Positions 1-9,282 are shown, counted from the stretch's first letter. The stretch: DNA of 64,000 nt from Lysinibacillus fusiformis (GCA_030027265.1 JASENG010000011.1:62001-126000), one strand, 5' to 3'. Numbers and translations are program-made. Notes: generated by a model not told the origin, from the sequence alone.

Positions 1-1680
1 GTTGTTTTATTAATCATTGCAAATGTGGCTGAGGTAATTCCTCCATGGATTATAGGGGTTGCCATAGATGATATTGCCCTTTCGACAATGACCTCTGAGT
101 CATTAGGGAATTATTTGTTGTGGCTTGGGTTAATCATCGTATTCGGTTACATCATTAACTTTACTTGGCAGTATCAATTATTTGGCGGTGCTCTTTCATT
201 AGAAAGAATTCTCCGTAAAAAATTAATGCATCAATTTTTAAAAATGACGCCAACCTTTTATGAAAAAAATCGTACGGGGGATTTAATGGCTCGTGCTACA
301 AACGATCTGAATGCAGTTTCATTAACAGCAGGATTCGGCATTATGACGTTATTTGATTCGACCATTTATATGGGGGCCATCATTTTGGCGATGGGATTTT
401 TAATTTCATGGAAGCTAACGATTTTGTCAATGCTTCCAATTCCTATTATGGCAGTTCTCATGCAGTATTTCGGGAAAATTGTACATGAACGTTATATGAA
501 GGCACAGGATTCCTTTGGGGAATTAAATGATAATGTTCTTGAATCTGTTGCAGGGGTCCGCGTAATTCGTGCGTATGTGCAAGAAAAGAAAGATGAAAAA
601 CGTTTTGCTGACATGAGTGAGGAAGTGTATGAAAAAAATATTCATGTTGCCAAAATCAATGCCTTGTTTGGCCCGATTACGAAAGTAGGGACGGGTATTA
701 GTTATGTTGTGGCTCTTGGGTATGGCGCCATCCTTGTATCAAATGGAGAAATGTCGGTAGGGCAGCTGGTTACATTTAATGTTTACCTTGGTTTGGCTGT
801 CTGGCCGATGATTGCTATCGGTGAATTGATAAATGTCATGCAACAAGGAAATGCATCACTTGATCGTGTTCAAGAAGTTCTGAAATATGAGCAGGATGTA
901 AAAAATCCAAATGATCCAGTGCATGTCAAAAGCCCGACTTCTCTTGGGTTCAACGAATTTTCGTTCCAATATCCAATGTCTCAAATGAAAAACCTGCACA
1001 ATATTTCCTTGCACGTAAAACGAGGTCAAACACTTGGAATCGTCGGGAAGACTGGCGCGGGGAAAACAACCTTTGTAAAGCAATTACTAAAGGAGTACCC
1101 ACTTGAAGAAGGTCAATTTACGATCGGCAATGTGGATATTTCGAAGTTAACAAAAGAAGAACTGCTTGAATGGATTGGGTATGTTCCACAAGACCATGTG
1201 TTATTCTCAAGAACAATTCGAGAAAACATCTTATTCGGTAAAGAAGATGCTTCAAAAGAGGATATTCATGAAGCAATTCGACTTGCTTATTTTGAAAATG
1301 ATTTAAAAAATCTTCCATTGGGGCTTGAGACTCTAGTGGGAGAAAAGGGAATTTCGCTTTCCGGAGGGCAGAAACAGCGAGTTTCCATTGCCCGTGCCAT
1401 GATTAAAAATCCGGAAATCCTTATTCTGGATGATTCTTTATCCGCGGTGGATGCAAAAACCGAGGCAAAAATCATTGAAAATATTGGTCAAGTGAGAAAT
1501 GGGAAAACGACAATCATTACGACCCATCGTTTATCTGCCGTTCAGCATGCAGATCAAATTATTGTATTAGACGATGGACGCATAATTGAAAAAGGAACCC
1601 ATGAGGAGCTTCTTCAAAAAGAAGGCTGGTACAAAGAACAATATGATCGCCAACAGCTAGAGGAGGTGCCTAGCGAATGA
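1..1680 (+). CDS. yheI: ABC exporter half-transporter, BmrC/YheI-like (5' end outside window)
   Basis: One half of a heterodimeric type IV ABC exporter of the multidrug family. The frame is open from base 1, so the true start and part of the first membrane helix lie outside the window. About 300 residues of membrane domain are followed by a nucleotide-binding domain with Walker A GKTGAGKTT (about residue 350 of the visible part), an intact signature LSGGQ (about 454) and Walker B ILILDD. The usual catalytic Glu after Walker B is Asp (about residue 478), as in B. subtilis BmrC, so the ATP site built on this subunit should be degenerate. The gene overlaps the next half-transporter by 4 bases (ATGA), which implies translational coupling and joint assembly. 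Substrates cannot be read from sequence. Similar pairs (YknUV, YfiBC) are alternatives, but the neighbouring yheE/yheB/yheA genes favour YheI. Confidence 0.85.
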   Translation, partial: VVLLIIANVAEVIPPWIIGVAIDDIALSTMTSESLGNYLLWLGLIIVFGYIINFTWQYQLFGGALSLERILRKKLMHQFLKMTPTFYEKNRTGDLMARATNDLNAVSLTAGFGIMTLFDSTIYMGAIILAMGFLISWKLTILSMLPIPIMAVLMQYFGKIVHERYMKAQDSFGELNDNVLESVAGVRVIRAYVQEKKDEKRFADMSEEVYEKNIHVAKINALFGPITKVGTGISYVVALGYGAILVSNGEMSVGQLVTFNVYLGLAVWPMIAIGELINVMQQGNASLDRVQEVLKYEQDVKNPNDPVHVKSPTSLGFNEFSFQYPMSQMKNLHNISLHVKRGQTLGIVGKTGAGKTTFVKQLLKEYPLEEGQFTIGNVDISKLTKEELLEWIGYVPQDHVLFSRTIRENILFGKEDASKEDIHEAIRLAYFENDLKNLPLGLETLVGEKGISLSGGQKQRVSIARAMIKNPEILILDDSLSAVDAKTEAKIIENIGQVRNGKTTIITTHRLSAVQHADQIIVLDDGRIIEKGTHEELLQKEGWYKEQYDRQQLEEVPSE

Positions 1681-3410
1681 GTACTAGTAAACGTTTATTC
1701 ATCTATGCCATGAAATTTAAAAAACCGATCTTTATAGGTCTGGCATTGTTAACAATGGCTGTTTTAACAGATTTGGCTGGCCCATTTATCGCAAAGCATA
1801 TTATTGATAATTATATGTCGCCTGGATCTATCGAGCTTCAGCCGATTGTGAATTTACTGATTGTCTTCTTCGTGTTATCAGTTGCTACTGCAATTTTGCG
1901 TTATTTTATGTTTATCTATTTACAAATTGGTGCGAACCGAATCATTCAAAAGCTCAGAAAGGATGTCTTTGGCCATATTCAAACAATGTCCATTGATTAC
2001 TTTGATAATTTGCCTGCTGGGAAAATTGTTGCTCGTGTGACAAATGATACAGAAGCAATTCATAACTTATATGTTCAGGTGTTATCTCAATTTGTCACAA
2101 GCTTTATATCAATATTGGGTGTTTATGTGGCACTGTTCATCTTGAATGTAAAAATGGCTTTGGTAGCATTGATTGTTGTGCCGATTATTTATATTTGGAT
2201 GATTGCGTATCGAAAATATGCTTCCAGCTATAATCATGTAGTCCGTACAAAAATTGCTGATATCAATGCCATGATTAATGAATCCATTCAGGGTATGACG
2301 ATTATTCAGGCATTCAAACGAGAAAAGCAAATGAAAGATGAATTTGCCGAAATGAATAATGAGCACTATGAATATCAAAGAAAGCTATTATTTTTAGATT
2401 CGGCGACTTCTTTCAATTTAGTGCATGTTTTGCGATTGGCTTTCTTTGTTGTTTTTATTTGGTATTTCGGTACACAATCGATGAATACAATGGAAATCAT
2501 CACAGCTGGGACTCTATATGCCTTCGTGGATTATATTACAAGATTATTTGGACCGATTGTTAATATCGTGAATCAATTTTCACAACTAGAGCGTTCACTT
2601 GTAGCGGGTTCACGTGTATTTGAATTGCTTGATCGCAAGGGAGAAGCAGTAAGCGAGGAATCGATTCCAAGGTATGAAGGGAATGTTGAATTCGAAAATG
2701 TCTCCTTTGCTTACAAAGAGGATGAATATGTATTGAAGAACATCAACTTCTCGGCTAAAAAGGGAGAAACAATTGCGCTTGTAGGTCATACTGGTTCAGG
2801 GAAAAGCTCGATTATGAATTTATTGTTCCGCTTTTATGACCCGCAAAAAGGGAAAATCTTGATTGATGGAAAAAATATTTTATCAATTCCTCGTCAATCA
2901 TTCCGTGAGCATATGGGAATTGTTCTGCAGGACCCTTATTTATTTACAGGAACGATTGAAACGAACGTGAGTTTAAGAGATCCAAGGATTTCAAGAGAAA
3001 CAGTAGAAAAAGCACTGGAAGCAGTTGGTGGGGACCGAGTATTAAAGAATCTCGAAAAGGGACTGGATGAGCCTGTGATTGAAAAGGGAAGCACCCTTTC
3101 TTCTGGTCAGCGTCAGTTAATTTCCTTTGCGCGGGCATTAGCCTTTGATCCAGCAATCTTGATTTTGGATGAAGCGACGTCCAATATTGATACAGAAACC
3201 GAAGAGATTATCCAGCATGCCATGGAAGTATTGAAAAAGGGAAGAACTACTTTCATCATTGCACACCGTTTATCTACTATTAAAAATGCCGATCAAATTC
3301 TAGTATTAGATAGAGGAGAAATTGTTGAAAGAGGCACTCATGAAGAATTGGTTGCTTTAGGAGGACGATACGAAACAATGTATCGACTGCAAGCTGGAGC
3401 ATTGAATTAA
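1677..3410 (+). CDS. yheH: ABC exporter half-transporter, BmrD/YheH-like
   Basis: Second half of the heterodimeric exporter, 577 residues, with six predicted membrane helices and then a nucleotide-binding domain. Walker A is GHTGSGKSS, Walker B is ILILDEATS with the catalytic Glu present (about residue 499), and the signature is altered to LSSGQ. Together with the upstream gene this gives one complete ATP site (this Glu plus the partner's LSGGQ) and one degenerate site (partner Asp plus this LSSGQ), the asymmetric design known for BmrCD. The protein is shorter than B. subtilis BmrD (about 673 residues from memory), so an internal insertion of that protein is absent here. The start overlaps the upstream stop as ATGA. 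An intrinsic terminator follows. Confidence 0.85.
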   Translation: MSTSKRLFIYAMKFKKPIFIGLALLTMAVLTDLAGPFIAKHIIDNYMSPGSIELQPIVNLLIVFFVLSVATAILRYFMFIYLQIGANRIIQKLRKDVFGHIQTMSIDYFDNLPAGKIVARVTNDTEAIHNLYVQVLSQFVTSFISILGVYVALFILNVKMALVALIVVPIIYIWMIAYRKYASSYNHVVRTKIADINAMINESIQGMTIIQAFKREKQMKDEFAEMNNEHYEYQRKLLFLDSATSFNLVHVLRLAFFVVFIWYFGTQSMNTMEIITAGTLYAFVDYITRLFGPIVNIVNQFSQLERSLVAGSRVFELLDRKGEAVSEESIPRYEGNVEFENVSFAYKEDEYVLKNINFSAKKGETIALVGHTGSGKSSIMNLLFRFYDPQKGKILIDGKNILSIPRQSFREHMGIVLQDPYLFTGTIETNVSLRDPRISRETVEKALEAVGGDRVLKNLEKGLDEPVIEKGSTLSSGQRQLISFARALAFDPAILILDEATSNIDTETEEIIQHAMEVLKKGRTTFIIAHRLSTIKNADQILVLDRGEIVERGTHEELVALGGRYETMYRLQAGALN

Positions 3411-3423
3411 TTATTAATGAAGG

Positions 3424-3456
3424 AAGCTGATCCGCAAATGCTGGATCAGCTTTTTT
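3424..3456 (+). terminator. Intrinsic terminator after yheH
   Basis: A 10-bp perfect stem (AAGCTGATCC / GGATCAGCTT) with a 9-nt loop is followed by a T run, 14 bases after the yheH stop. Confidence 0.85.
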
Positions 3457-3588
3457 CTATTTAACGAAAGGGTGTTCTGTTTATTTGTTGGAAATTTTTA
3501 AATATATCGAAAATACTATTGCCTATTTATAACGCACACCGTATATTTAGATTGTCGAAATAATATGGCGGGAAGCGGTGTATTCACC

Positions 3589-4860
3589 ATGTATAAAAGG
3601 CTCAAAGATTGGTTTTCGAATATTATGTCCTTCAATCGAAATATAAAATTATTCATGCTTGCCAATGTGCTTATTCAAATTGGAATGGGTGTTTTTGGTG
3701 TCATGTATAATCTTTACATTCGTGAGTTAGGTTATTCTGAAACGGTAAATGGCAGTGTAATATCGATTACTTCATTGGCTACTGCTTTAATGTTAGTGCC
3801 AGCAGGGATTATAAGTGATCGTATTGGTCGAAAATCGATTCTTTTAGTGGGCACATTTATAACGGCAATCATGCTCTTTGGGAGAAGTCTAGTTTCCGTT
3901 GAACAGCCAATTTTAATATTTGCCTTTTTGACTGGGATTGTTTGGGCGTTTGTACAAGTTTCGGGGGTTCCTTTTTTAGCGGAGAATTCAAAGCCGACCG
4001 AAAGAATGAATTTGTTCAGCATTCATTTTGCGATAGTCACGATTGCCAATGTAATAGGAAACCTGCTTGGTGGATTTGTTGCCGATGGTTTTCAATTATT
4101 ATTCAATTTTGGTGAAGTGGAGAGCATCCGAAGCTCGTTGATTTTGGGCGCGATTATATTTGCTTTTGGATTAATTCCGTTACTAACATTAATTACCTCT
4201 AAGTCTGAAAATCAGAGTCAAGGGGATTTAATAAATTCAACAAAAGAGATGGAGGCTACGGAAGAGAGCAGCTTCAAGAAGAACTTTACCATGATTATCT
4301 TATTTGGAGTTGCGAATTTGCTGATTGGTACTGGTTCGGGATTGGTCATTCCGTATTTGAATTTATACTTTGCAAACCGCTTTGCTGCTTCTAATTCATA
4401 TGTCGGATTAATTCTTGCCTTAGGATCTGCCATGACGGCGGTTGCAATGCTGATTGGACCGCTGCTTGTAAAAAGAGTAGGGAAGGTTCGCGCATTAGTA
4501 ATTTTTCAATTATTATCCATTCCATTTTTATTTTTAACAGCCTTCACGAATTCATTGCTCATTGCATCTATCGGATTTTTAATGCGCCAGGCTCTGATGA
4601 ATGCTGGAAATCCAATACAAAGTGCCATCGCGATGGATGTCGTTCATAATAAATATAAAGGGCTTGCGAATTCAGTAAGTCAGATGGTCTTTAATATCGG
4701 ATGGGCTACAATGGGGCTGCCGGCAGCGTGGCTTGTAACAACTTACGGGAATTACTGGGGCTATGCCTATACATTTTCAATTACAGGCGGTCTCTATTTA
4801 ATCGCCTCTACTTATTTTTACATTGTGTTTAGTAGAAAATATAAAGTGAATGAGAAATAA
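3589..4860 (+). CDS. Major facilitator superfamily transporter
   Basis: Membrane transporter of about 423 residues with roughly twelve hydrophobic segments and a charged central loop (about residues 205-230, rich in Lys, Glu and Ser) between the two halves. The loop after helix 2 carries the MFS motif-A signature, seen as IISDRIGRK. No substrate can be inferred; the family includes drug exporters and sugar or peptide permeases. The ATG at 3589 is preferred because a GGTG element lies 8 bases upstream; an in-frame ATG at 3565 has no ribosome binding site. It stands alone between two terminators and belongs to neither the exporter operon upstream nor the yhe genes downstream. Confidence 0.75.
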   Translation: MYKRLKDWFSNIMSFNRNIKLFMLANVLIQIGMGVFGVMYNLYIRELGYSETVNGSVISITSLATALMLVPAGIISDRIGRKSILLVGTFITAIMLFGRSLVSVEQPILIFAFLTGIVWAFVQVSGVPFLAENSKPTERMNLFSIHFAIVTIANVIGNLLGGFVADGFQLLFNFGEVESIRSSLILGAIIFAFGLIPLLTLITSKSENQSQGDLINSTKEMEATEESSFKKNFTMIILFGVANLLIGTGSGLVIPYLNLYFANRFAASNSYVGLILALGSAMTAVAMLIGPLLVKRVGKVRALVIFQLLSIPFLFLTAFTNSLLIASIGFLMRQALMNAGNPIQSAIAMDVVHNKYKGLANSVSQMVFNIGWATMGLPAAWLVTTYGNYWGYAYTFSITGGLYLIASTYFYIVFSRKYKVNEK

Positions 4861-4862
4861 TG

Positions 4863-4895
4863 AAAAGCGAGTTCGCCACGGCAAGCTCGCTTTTT
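4863..4895 (+). terminator. Intrinsic terminator after the MFS gene
   Basis: The stem AAAGCGAG / CTCGCTTT with a 14-nt loop and a T run lies just after the stop codon. The A run on the left arm may also let it serve the opposing yheE gene. Confidence 0.7.
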
Positions 4896-4938
4896 AAGTA
4901 TTTCAGGATATCTTTAAAGGAGTTCTCCACTGCTTTAA

Positions 4939-5148
4939 TCAATCGTAAACATGGAACAGCATTAACTCGTGAATCATTTTTTCAACGCTTGGAATCTCTT
5001 CATTAGCAGGCTTATCCCCTAACCAAACAATTTTCCCATCCTTCTTATATTCTGCTTTATATAATTGCTGTTTGTAATAAAATGAAATTGCCCACCCCGG
5101 CAGTACATTATTTTCAAATAATGGCTTAAAGTTAAAATGCTGTATCAT
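4939..5148 (-). CDS. yheE: YheE-like small conserved protein (DUF5342 type)
   Basis: Soluble protein of 69 residues starting MIQHFNFKPLFEN and containing LPGWAISFYYKQQLY, a pattern I recognise from the short Bacillus YheE family; its biochemical function is unknown. The start at 5148 is chosen because AGGGGG lies 6 bases upstream; a longer in-frame version from 5175 would add nine residues without a better site. In B. subtilis yheE lies near yheB and yheA, which matches the genes downstream here, although in this window yheE is on the opposite strand and transcribed away from them. No membrane segment or catalytic motif is visible. Confidence 0.65.
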   Translation of the reverse strand: MIQHFNFKPLFENNVLPGWAISFYYKQQLYKAEYKKDGKIVWLGDKPANEEIPSVEKMIHELMLFHVYD

Positions 5149-5238
5149 ATGTATCCCCCTTATCGAAACTTTCACTATACATTAATCGTACTAAAAGTTA
5201 GGAAGAATGGCTAATATTATCTTTATGAGACATGACTC

Positions 5239-5247
5239 TGATATAAT
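5239..5247 (+). promoter_or_regulatory. Extended -10 promoter candidate for yheB-yheA
   Basis: TGATATAAT (TGnTATAAT) lies 33 bases before the yheB start. No good -35 is seen, as is usual for extended -10 promoters. Confidence 0.5.
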
Positions 5248-5280
5248 AAGAACGAGTTTGAAAGAAATGAGAGGATTTAA

Positions 5281-6426
5281 ATGGAAAATGCAGTCGTTAC
5301 CATAATTTTTATGGCAGTAGTCGGTGCAATCATTGGTGGCTTTACAAACTTTTTAGCCATTAAAATGTTATTCCGGCCATACAATGCACTCTATATTAAA
5401 AAGTGGCGCTTGCCATTCACACCAGGTTTAATTCCAAAAAGACGTCAGGAGTTATCCAAACAAATTGGTGTTACAGTAAGAAATTATTTATTAACACCAG
5501 AAGTCTTTAGAAAAAAGCTATTTAATGAAGAAATCCAATCAACTGTTTTGAAATTTGCACAAGCGAAAGTAGAAGAAACGATCTTTACAGATGACAAAAC
5601 CATTTCTGATTGGCTTAAGCAAGGTGGTTTTGAACAGCTGCCTGCTAGACTAGAGCAAAAAGTAGATGTGATCATTGAAAAGCAATTCCATACGATGAAA
5701 AATACATTATCAACAAAGTCAATCGATGCTTTATTGCCAAACAATGTACATCAGGTAATTGATAAAAAAATCCCCGAGGTTGTAGCCTATATTTTAGAAA
5801 AAGGGGAAGAATATTTCCTTTCTGCAAAGGGCGAAGTAACAATTAAAAACATGATGGATGACTTCTTGGGATCAAAAGGATCTTTTGGCGGAATGATTCA
5901 AATGTTTTTAGGTGATTCAGCTTCCATTGTTTCGAAAATTCAACGAGAATTAATCAACTTCTTAAAAGCACCTGGAACAAAAAATTTATTAGTAAATATT
6001 ATTTCTCAGGAATGGGATAAAGTGAAGCAGCAGCCAATCATGAATTATTTAGAGGAAGTTGATTTTGATTCCATTTTGAGCAATATCCAGAGCTACGCGA
6101 AAAAGGAATTAAATATCCGCGAGCACTTGAATCAGCCGATAAGCTACTATTGGCCGCAAGGGAATGACTATGCAAAGCATGATTTATTGCCAAAATTAAT
6201 AGATAGAGGCTTTAAAGAAGCTGAAAACAAACTGGAAGATGTACTGAATCGTTTAAATCTAGATGAAGTAGTTCGTGAGCAAGTGGACTCTTTCCCATTA
6301 GAAAAATTAGAGGAACTGGTTTTGAGCATTGCTTCAAAAGAATTAAAAATGATTACGGTCTTAGGTGCTGTTTTAGGTGGGATAATAGGGATTGTACAAG
6401 GTTTAATTGTGTTCCTGTTAAATTAA
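5281..6426 (+). CDS. yheB: DUF445 family membrane protein YheB
   Basis: Protein of 381 residues with an N-terminal hydrophobic helix followed by NFLAIKMLFRPY, the conserved segment of DUF445 proteins, a long soluble and partly coiled-coil centre, and a C-terminal hydrophobic hairpin rich in Gly (VLGAVLGGIIGIVQG). This helix-body-helix layout is typical of the family. Molecular function is unknown; DUF445 members are membrane-anchored and some are linked to sporulation or envelope processes. The start ATG lies 8 bases after GAGAGGA. It is followed closely by yheA, the same pair as in B. subtilis, so the two are probably one transcript from the extended -10 promoter upstream. Confidence 0.85.
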   Translation: MENAVVTIIFMAVVGAIIGGFTNFLAIKMLFRPYNALYIKKWRLPFTPGLIPKRRQELSKQIGVTVRNYLLTPEVFRKKLFNEEIQSTVLKFAQAKVEETIFTDDKTISDWLKQGGFEQLPARLEQKVDVIIEKQFHTMKNTLSTKSIDALLPNNVHQVIDKKIPEVVAYILEKGEEYFLSAKGEVTIKNMMDDFLGSKGSFGGMIQMFLGDSASIVSKIQRELINFLKAPGTKNLLVNIISQEWDKVKQQPIMNYLEEVDFDSILSNIQSYAKKELNIREHLNQPISYYWPQGNDYAKHDLLPKLIDRGFKEAENKLEDVLNRLNLDEVVREQVDSFPLEKLEELVLSIASKELKMITVLGAVLGGIIGIVQGLIVFLLN

Positions 6427-6447
6427 AAAATGAGAGTGGGAAAAAAC

Positions 6448-6792
6448 GTGATCAACATTTACAATGATATTAACAAATTAGAAGCAACAATGCGTCAAAC
6501 GGATGAATTTAAAGTGCTAAAGGACGCGGTTGAAGCTGTTCGTGCAGATGAAGAGGCAAGAGTGCTTTTCGCTAACTTCCGTGACGTACAAATGAAGCTT
6601 CAACAAAAACAAATGAACGGCGAAGAATTGCTGGAGGACGAGCTGCTATATGCACAAAAAACAGCTCAACTTGCCCAATCAAGCGCAACTATCCTGGCTA
6701 TGCTTGAAGCTGAAATGGCCCTAAGCAAAGTCATTGAAGAAGTAAACCGCATTCTTGTTCAACCAATCCAATCTTTATATGACGGATTGTAA
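6448..6792 (+). CDS. yheA: YlbF/YmcA family protein YheA
   Basis: Small all-helical protein of the YlbF/YmcA (Com_YlbF) family, about 114 residues, rich in Glu, Lys and Leu heptads. Relatives YlbF and YmcA act in an Fe-S complex that influences RNase Y and development; the role of YheA itself is unknown. The GTG at 6448 is chosen because it follows a purine-rich GAGAGTGGG element with suitable spacing and gives a length close to the known family member. The ATG at 6430 lies three bases after the yheB stop and has no ribosome binding site, but cannot be excluded. An intrinsic terminator and then a tandem repeat array follow. Confidence 0.75.
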   Translation: MINIYNDINKLEATMRQTDEFKVLKDAVEAVRADEEARVLFANFRDVQMKLQQKQMNGEELLEDELLYAQKTAQLAQSSATILAMLEAEMALSKVIEEVNRILVQPIQSLYDGL

Positions 6793-6819
6793 GAAATCTG
6801 AATAAAGAGATCCGTGCTG

Positions 6820-6857
6820 TCCCAAAAGCTTATGTGGAATGAGCTTTTGGGATTTTT
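6820..6857 (+). terminator. Intrinsic terminator after yheA
   Basis: An 11-bp stem (TCCCAAAAGCT / AGCTTTTGGGA) is followed by TTTTT. It closes the yheB-yheA transcript just before repeat array 1. Confidence 0.85.
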
Positions 6858-6912
6858 TATGATTTTTTGTTGTTAGGAGGGAGGTAGGAGTGCGGGTATA
6901 GTGGTTGTTCGA

Positions 6913-7467
6913 TGGCGTGGACAAGAAACTTGTGATACTGAAAAGTTTGTCCGCGAGATTGGTTATCGCGGACAAGAAACTTGTGAAGCGGAAAGATTTG
7001 TCCGCGAGATTGGTTATCGCGGACAAGAAACTCATGATACTGAAAAGTTTGTCCGCGAGGTTGTTTGTCGCGGACAAGAAACTTGTGATACGGAAAGATT
7101 TGTCCGTGAGGTTGTTTGTCGCGGACAAGAAACGTGTGATGCGGAAAGAATTGTCCGCGAGAGTGGTTGTCGCGGACAAGAAACTTGTGATACGGAAAGG
7201 TTTGTCCGTGAGGTTGGTTGTCGCGGACAAGAAACTTGTGATACGGAAAGATTTGTCCGTGAGGTTGGTTGTCGCGGACAAGAAACGCCTGATGCGGAAA
7301 GATTTGTCCGCGAGAGTGGTTGTCGCGGACAAGTATCTTCAGATGCAGAAAGATTTGTCCGCGAGATTGGTTATCGCGGACAAGAAACGTGTGATGCGGA
7401 AAACTTTGTCCGCGAGGTTGGTTGTCGCGGACAAGAAACTTGTGATACGGAAAAGTTTGTCCGCGAG
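6913..7467. repeat. Tandem array 1: eleven 51-bp units with internal inverted repeats
   Basis: Eleven units of exactly 51 bp occur without an indel (GGACAAG at 6919 recurs every 51 bases to 7429). Each unit holds TTGTCCGCGA, about 10 bases, then TCGCGGACAA, so every unit can form a 10-bp hairpin and can also pair with its neighbour. Because 51 is a multiple of three and the units lack stops, long open frames appear by chance on both strands (17-residue peptide repeats such as RGQETCDTERFVREVG). I do not call these as genes. The array sits between the yheA terminator and the hemZ promoter, with a G-rich left edge (6875-6897) and a C-rich right edge (7468-7517). Confidence 0.9.
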
Positions 7468-7604
7468 CCCTCCATTGACAAGAACCCCCTAATCCAGAAA
7501 AGATTTTCCCCTAAGATTCCTTATAAGTGTAAATTATTTCCATTAATTCTCTTACCAAGTAGTCCCTGCAAAAAGCAAAAAAAATATCATTTCCCCCACA
7601 TCAT

Positions 7605-7632
7605 TTGTTATATTAGAAAGGCGTGTTATAAT
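7605..7632 (+). promoter_or_regulatory. Sigma-A promoter candidate for hemZ
   Basis: TTGTTA, a 16-bp spacer and a perfect TATAAT lie about 100 bases before the hemZ start, just beyond the right edge of repeat array 1. Confidence 0.55.
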
Positions 7633-7731
7633 TAACGTTTGAAATTCAAAACAATTACTCGAACTTAAGAGTAATTTCTCCTTTGTTGTTAACGGTAATT
7701 TTGAAATTAATAGGGAAGAGAGACATAAGTG

Positions 7732-9252
7732 ATGAAAAAAATTGAAATAAATGAAGTGTTCAAAGAAGACTGGAATCGAGTTTTAAATCATATTGCGAAT
7801 TTATTTTATGAAGACTCTAAAATCGTTGTTGCTGCAGAGGATGCAGAGCTATCATTTCGTTTCCAGCATTCAATAGATAAAGACTATACAATCCGCACTG
7901 CATGTGAGTTAGCTGTTGATGAGCTAACATATACAAGTAACTATTCAATTCAATATGATACAGAGGGTACTGAAAAAGAACAGGGAATTCGCATGAAACG
8001 TGCTCTTTCCCATGTCATGTTAGATGTACTTGAGCAATATACAGGGATGACCCAGCAATGGGGTATTCTAACAGGGGTACGTCCGACAAAGCTTTACCAT
8101 AAATATCGTAAACAAGGCATGAACGATGAGGAAATTTATGCGATTTTAAAGAAAGACTTCCGCATTTCGGATTCGAAAATTGCTTTAATGCGTGAGATTG
8201 TTGAACGACAACTCATAACGATTCCTGATTTAGATGAAATCGGCAAAGAGCTGTCTGTTTATATTGGCGTACCATTCTGTCCGACAAAATGTGCTTATTG
8301 TACTTTCCCGGCCTATGCCATTCAAAGCAACCGTAAAGCAGGCCGTGTCGAATCCTTTATCGATGGATTGCATATTGAAATCCGCGCAATGGGGAAATGG
8401 TTGAAGGATCATAAGATGAATATTACCTCAGTCTATTGGGGTGGGGGGACGCCAACTTCCATCGAGGCAGATGAAATGGATGCCCTGTATAAAACAATGT
8501 TCGAATCCTTCCCAAATCCTGAAAAGATTCGTGAAATTACAGTAGAAGCAGGGAGACCGGATACGATTACCCCTGAAAAAATAGAAGTCTTGAAAAAGTG
8601 GGGAATTGACCGCATTTCCGTTAACCCGCAAAGCTATACGGATGAAACATTAAAAGCGATTGGCCGTCACCATACAGTTCAAGAAACTATCGATAAATTC
8701 TGGTTATCCAGAGAATCCGGAATGAATAACATCAACATGGATTTAATCATTGGTCTGCCAAATGAAGGAATCGAGGAATTCCAGCACTCATTGGATGAGA
8801 GTGCAAAAATGCAGCCGGAATCTTTAACGGTTCACACATTATCCTTCAAGCGCGCATCAGAAATGACGCATAATAAAGATAAATACAAAGTGGCTGATCG
8901 TGAAACCGTAACGGAAATGATGGACATGGCAAGTAAATGGACAAAAGAAAATGGTTATGTTCCTTATTATTTATACCGTCAAAAAAATATTCTCGGAAAT
9001 CTGGAAAACGTAGGGTATTGTAAACCAGGTGAAGAGAGCATCTATAATATTGTTATAATGGAAGAAGTACAAACGATTCTGGGGATTGGCTGCGGCGCTT
9101 CCACAAAATTCGTAAATCCTGAAAACGGTAAAATTACACAGTTCCACAATCCAAAAGACCCAGCAGCATATATCATGACTTTTGAAGAAGCGATAGAAAA
9201 GAAAATTCAAATGTTAAATGAATTGTATCCCACTCAATTAATACAGCAATAA
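7732..9252 (+). CDS. hemZ: HemZ-type radical SAM coproporphyrinogen dehydrogenase-like protein
   Basis: HemN-family radical S-adenosylmethionine protein of 506 residues. The cluster motif CPTKCAYC (Cys about 183, 187 and 190) lies in VYIGVPFCPTKCAYCTFP, followed by the YWGGGTPTS glycine-rich SAM-binding segment. The roughly 180-residue N-terminal extension and overall length match Bacillus HemZ, proposed to act in oxygen-independent coproporphyrinogen III oxidation. Cytosolic; needs a [4Fe-4S] cluster. The ATG at 7732 follows GGGAAGAGAG; a GTG one codon earlier is possible. It is transcribed alone, with its own promoter and terminator. The haem genes hemE, hemH and hemY lie 20 kb downstream. 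HemZ's exact physiological reaction remains uncertain in the family. Confidence 0.88.
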   Translation: MKKIEINEVFKEDWNRVLNHIANLFYEDSKIVVAAEDAELSFRFQHSIDKDYTIRTACELAVDELTYTSNYSIQYDTEGTEKEQGIRMKRALSHVMLDVLEQYTGMTQQWGILTGVRPTKLYHKYRKQGMNDEEIYAILKKDFRISDSKIALMREIVERQLITIPDLDEIGKELSVYIGVPFCPTKCAYCTFPAYAIQSNRKAGRVESFIDGLHIEIRAMGKWLKDHKMNITSVYWGGGTPTSIEADEMDALYKTMFESFPNPEKIREITVEAGRPDTITPEKIEVLKKWGIDRISVNPQSYTDETLKAIGRHHTVQETIDKFWLSRESGMNNINMDLIIGLPNEGIEEFQHSLDESAKMQPESLTVHTLSFKRASEMTHNKDKYKVADRETVTEMMDMASKWTKENGYVPYYLYRQKNILGNLENVGYCKPGEESIYNIVIMEEVQTILGIGCGASTKFVNPENGKITQFHNPKDPAAYIMTFEEAIEKKIQMLNELYPTQLIQQ

Positions 9253-9255
9253 TCC

Positions 9256-9282
9256 AAGGCAGAGTAATACTCTGCCTTTTTT
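9256..9282 (+). terminator. Intrinsic terminator after hemZ
   Basis: AGGCAGAGTA / TACTCTGCCT stem with TTTTTT, directly after the hemZ stop. Confidence 0.85.

Noticed and set aside
6901-7635. Long open frames on both strands over array 1 (up to 244 residues)
   Set aside because: They arise because the repeat unit is 51 bases (17 codons) without stops. Three frames are open at once and none has family similarity; listed as a repeat.
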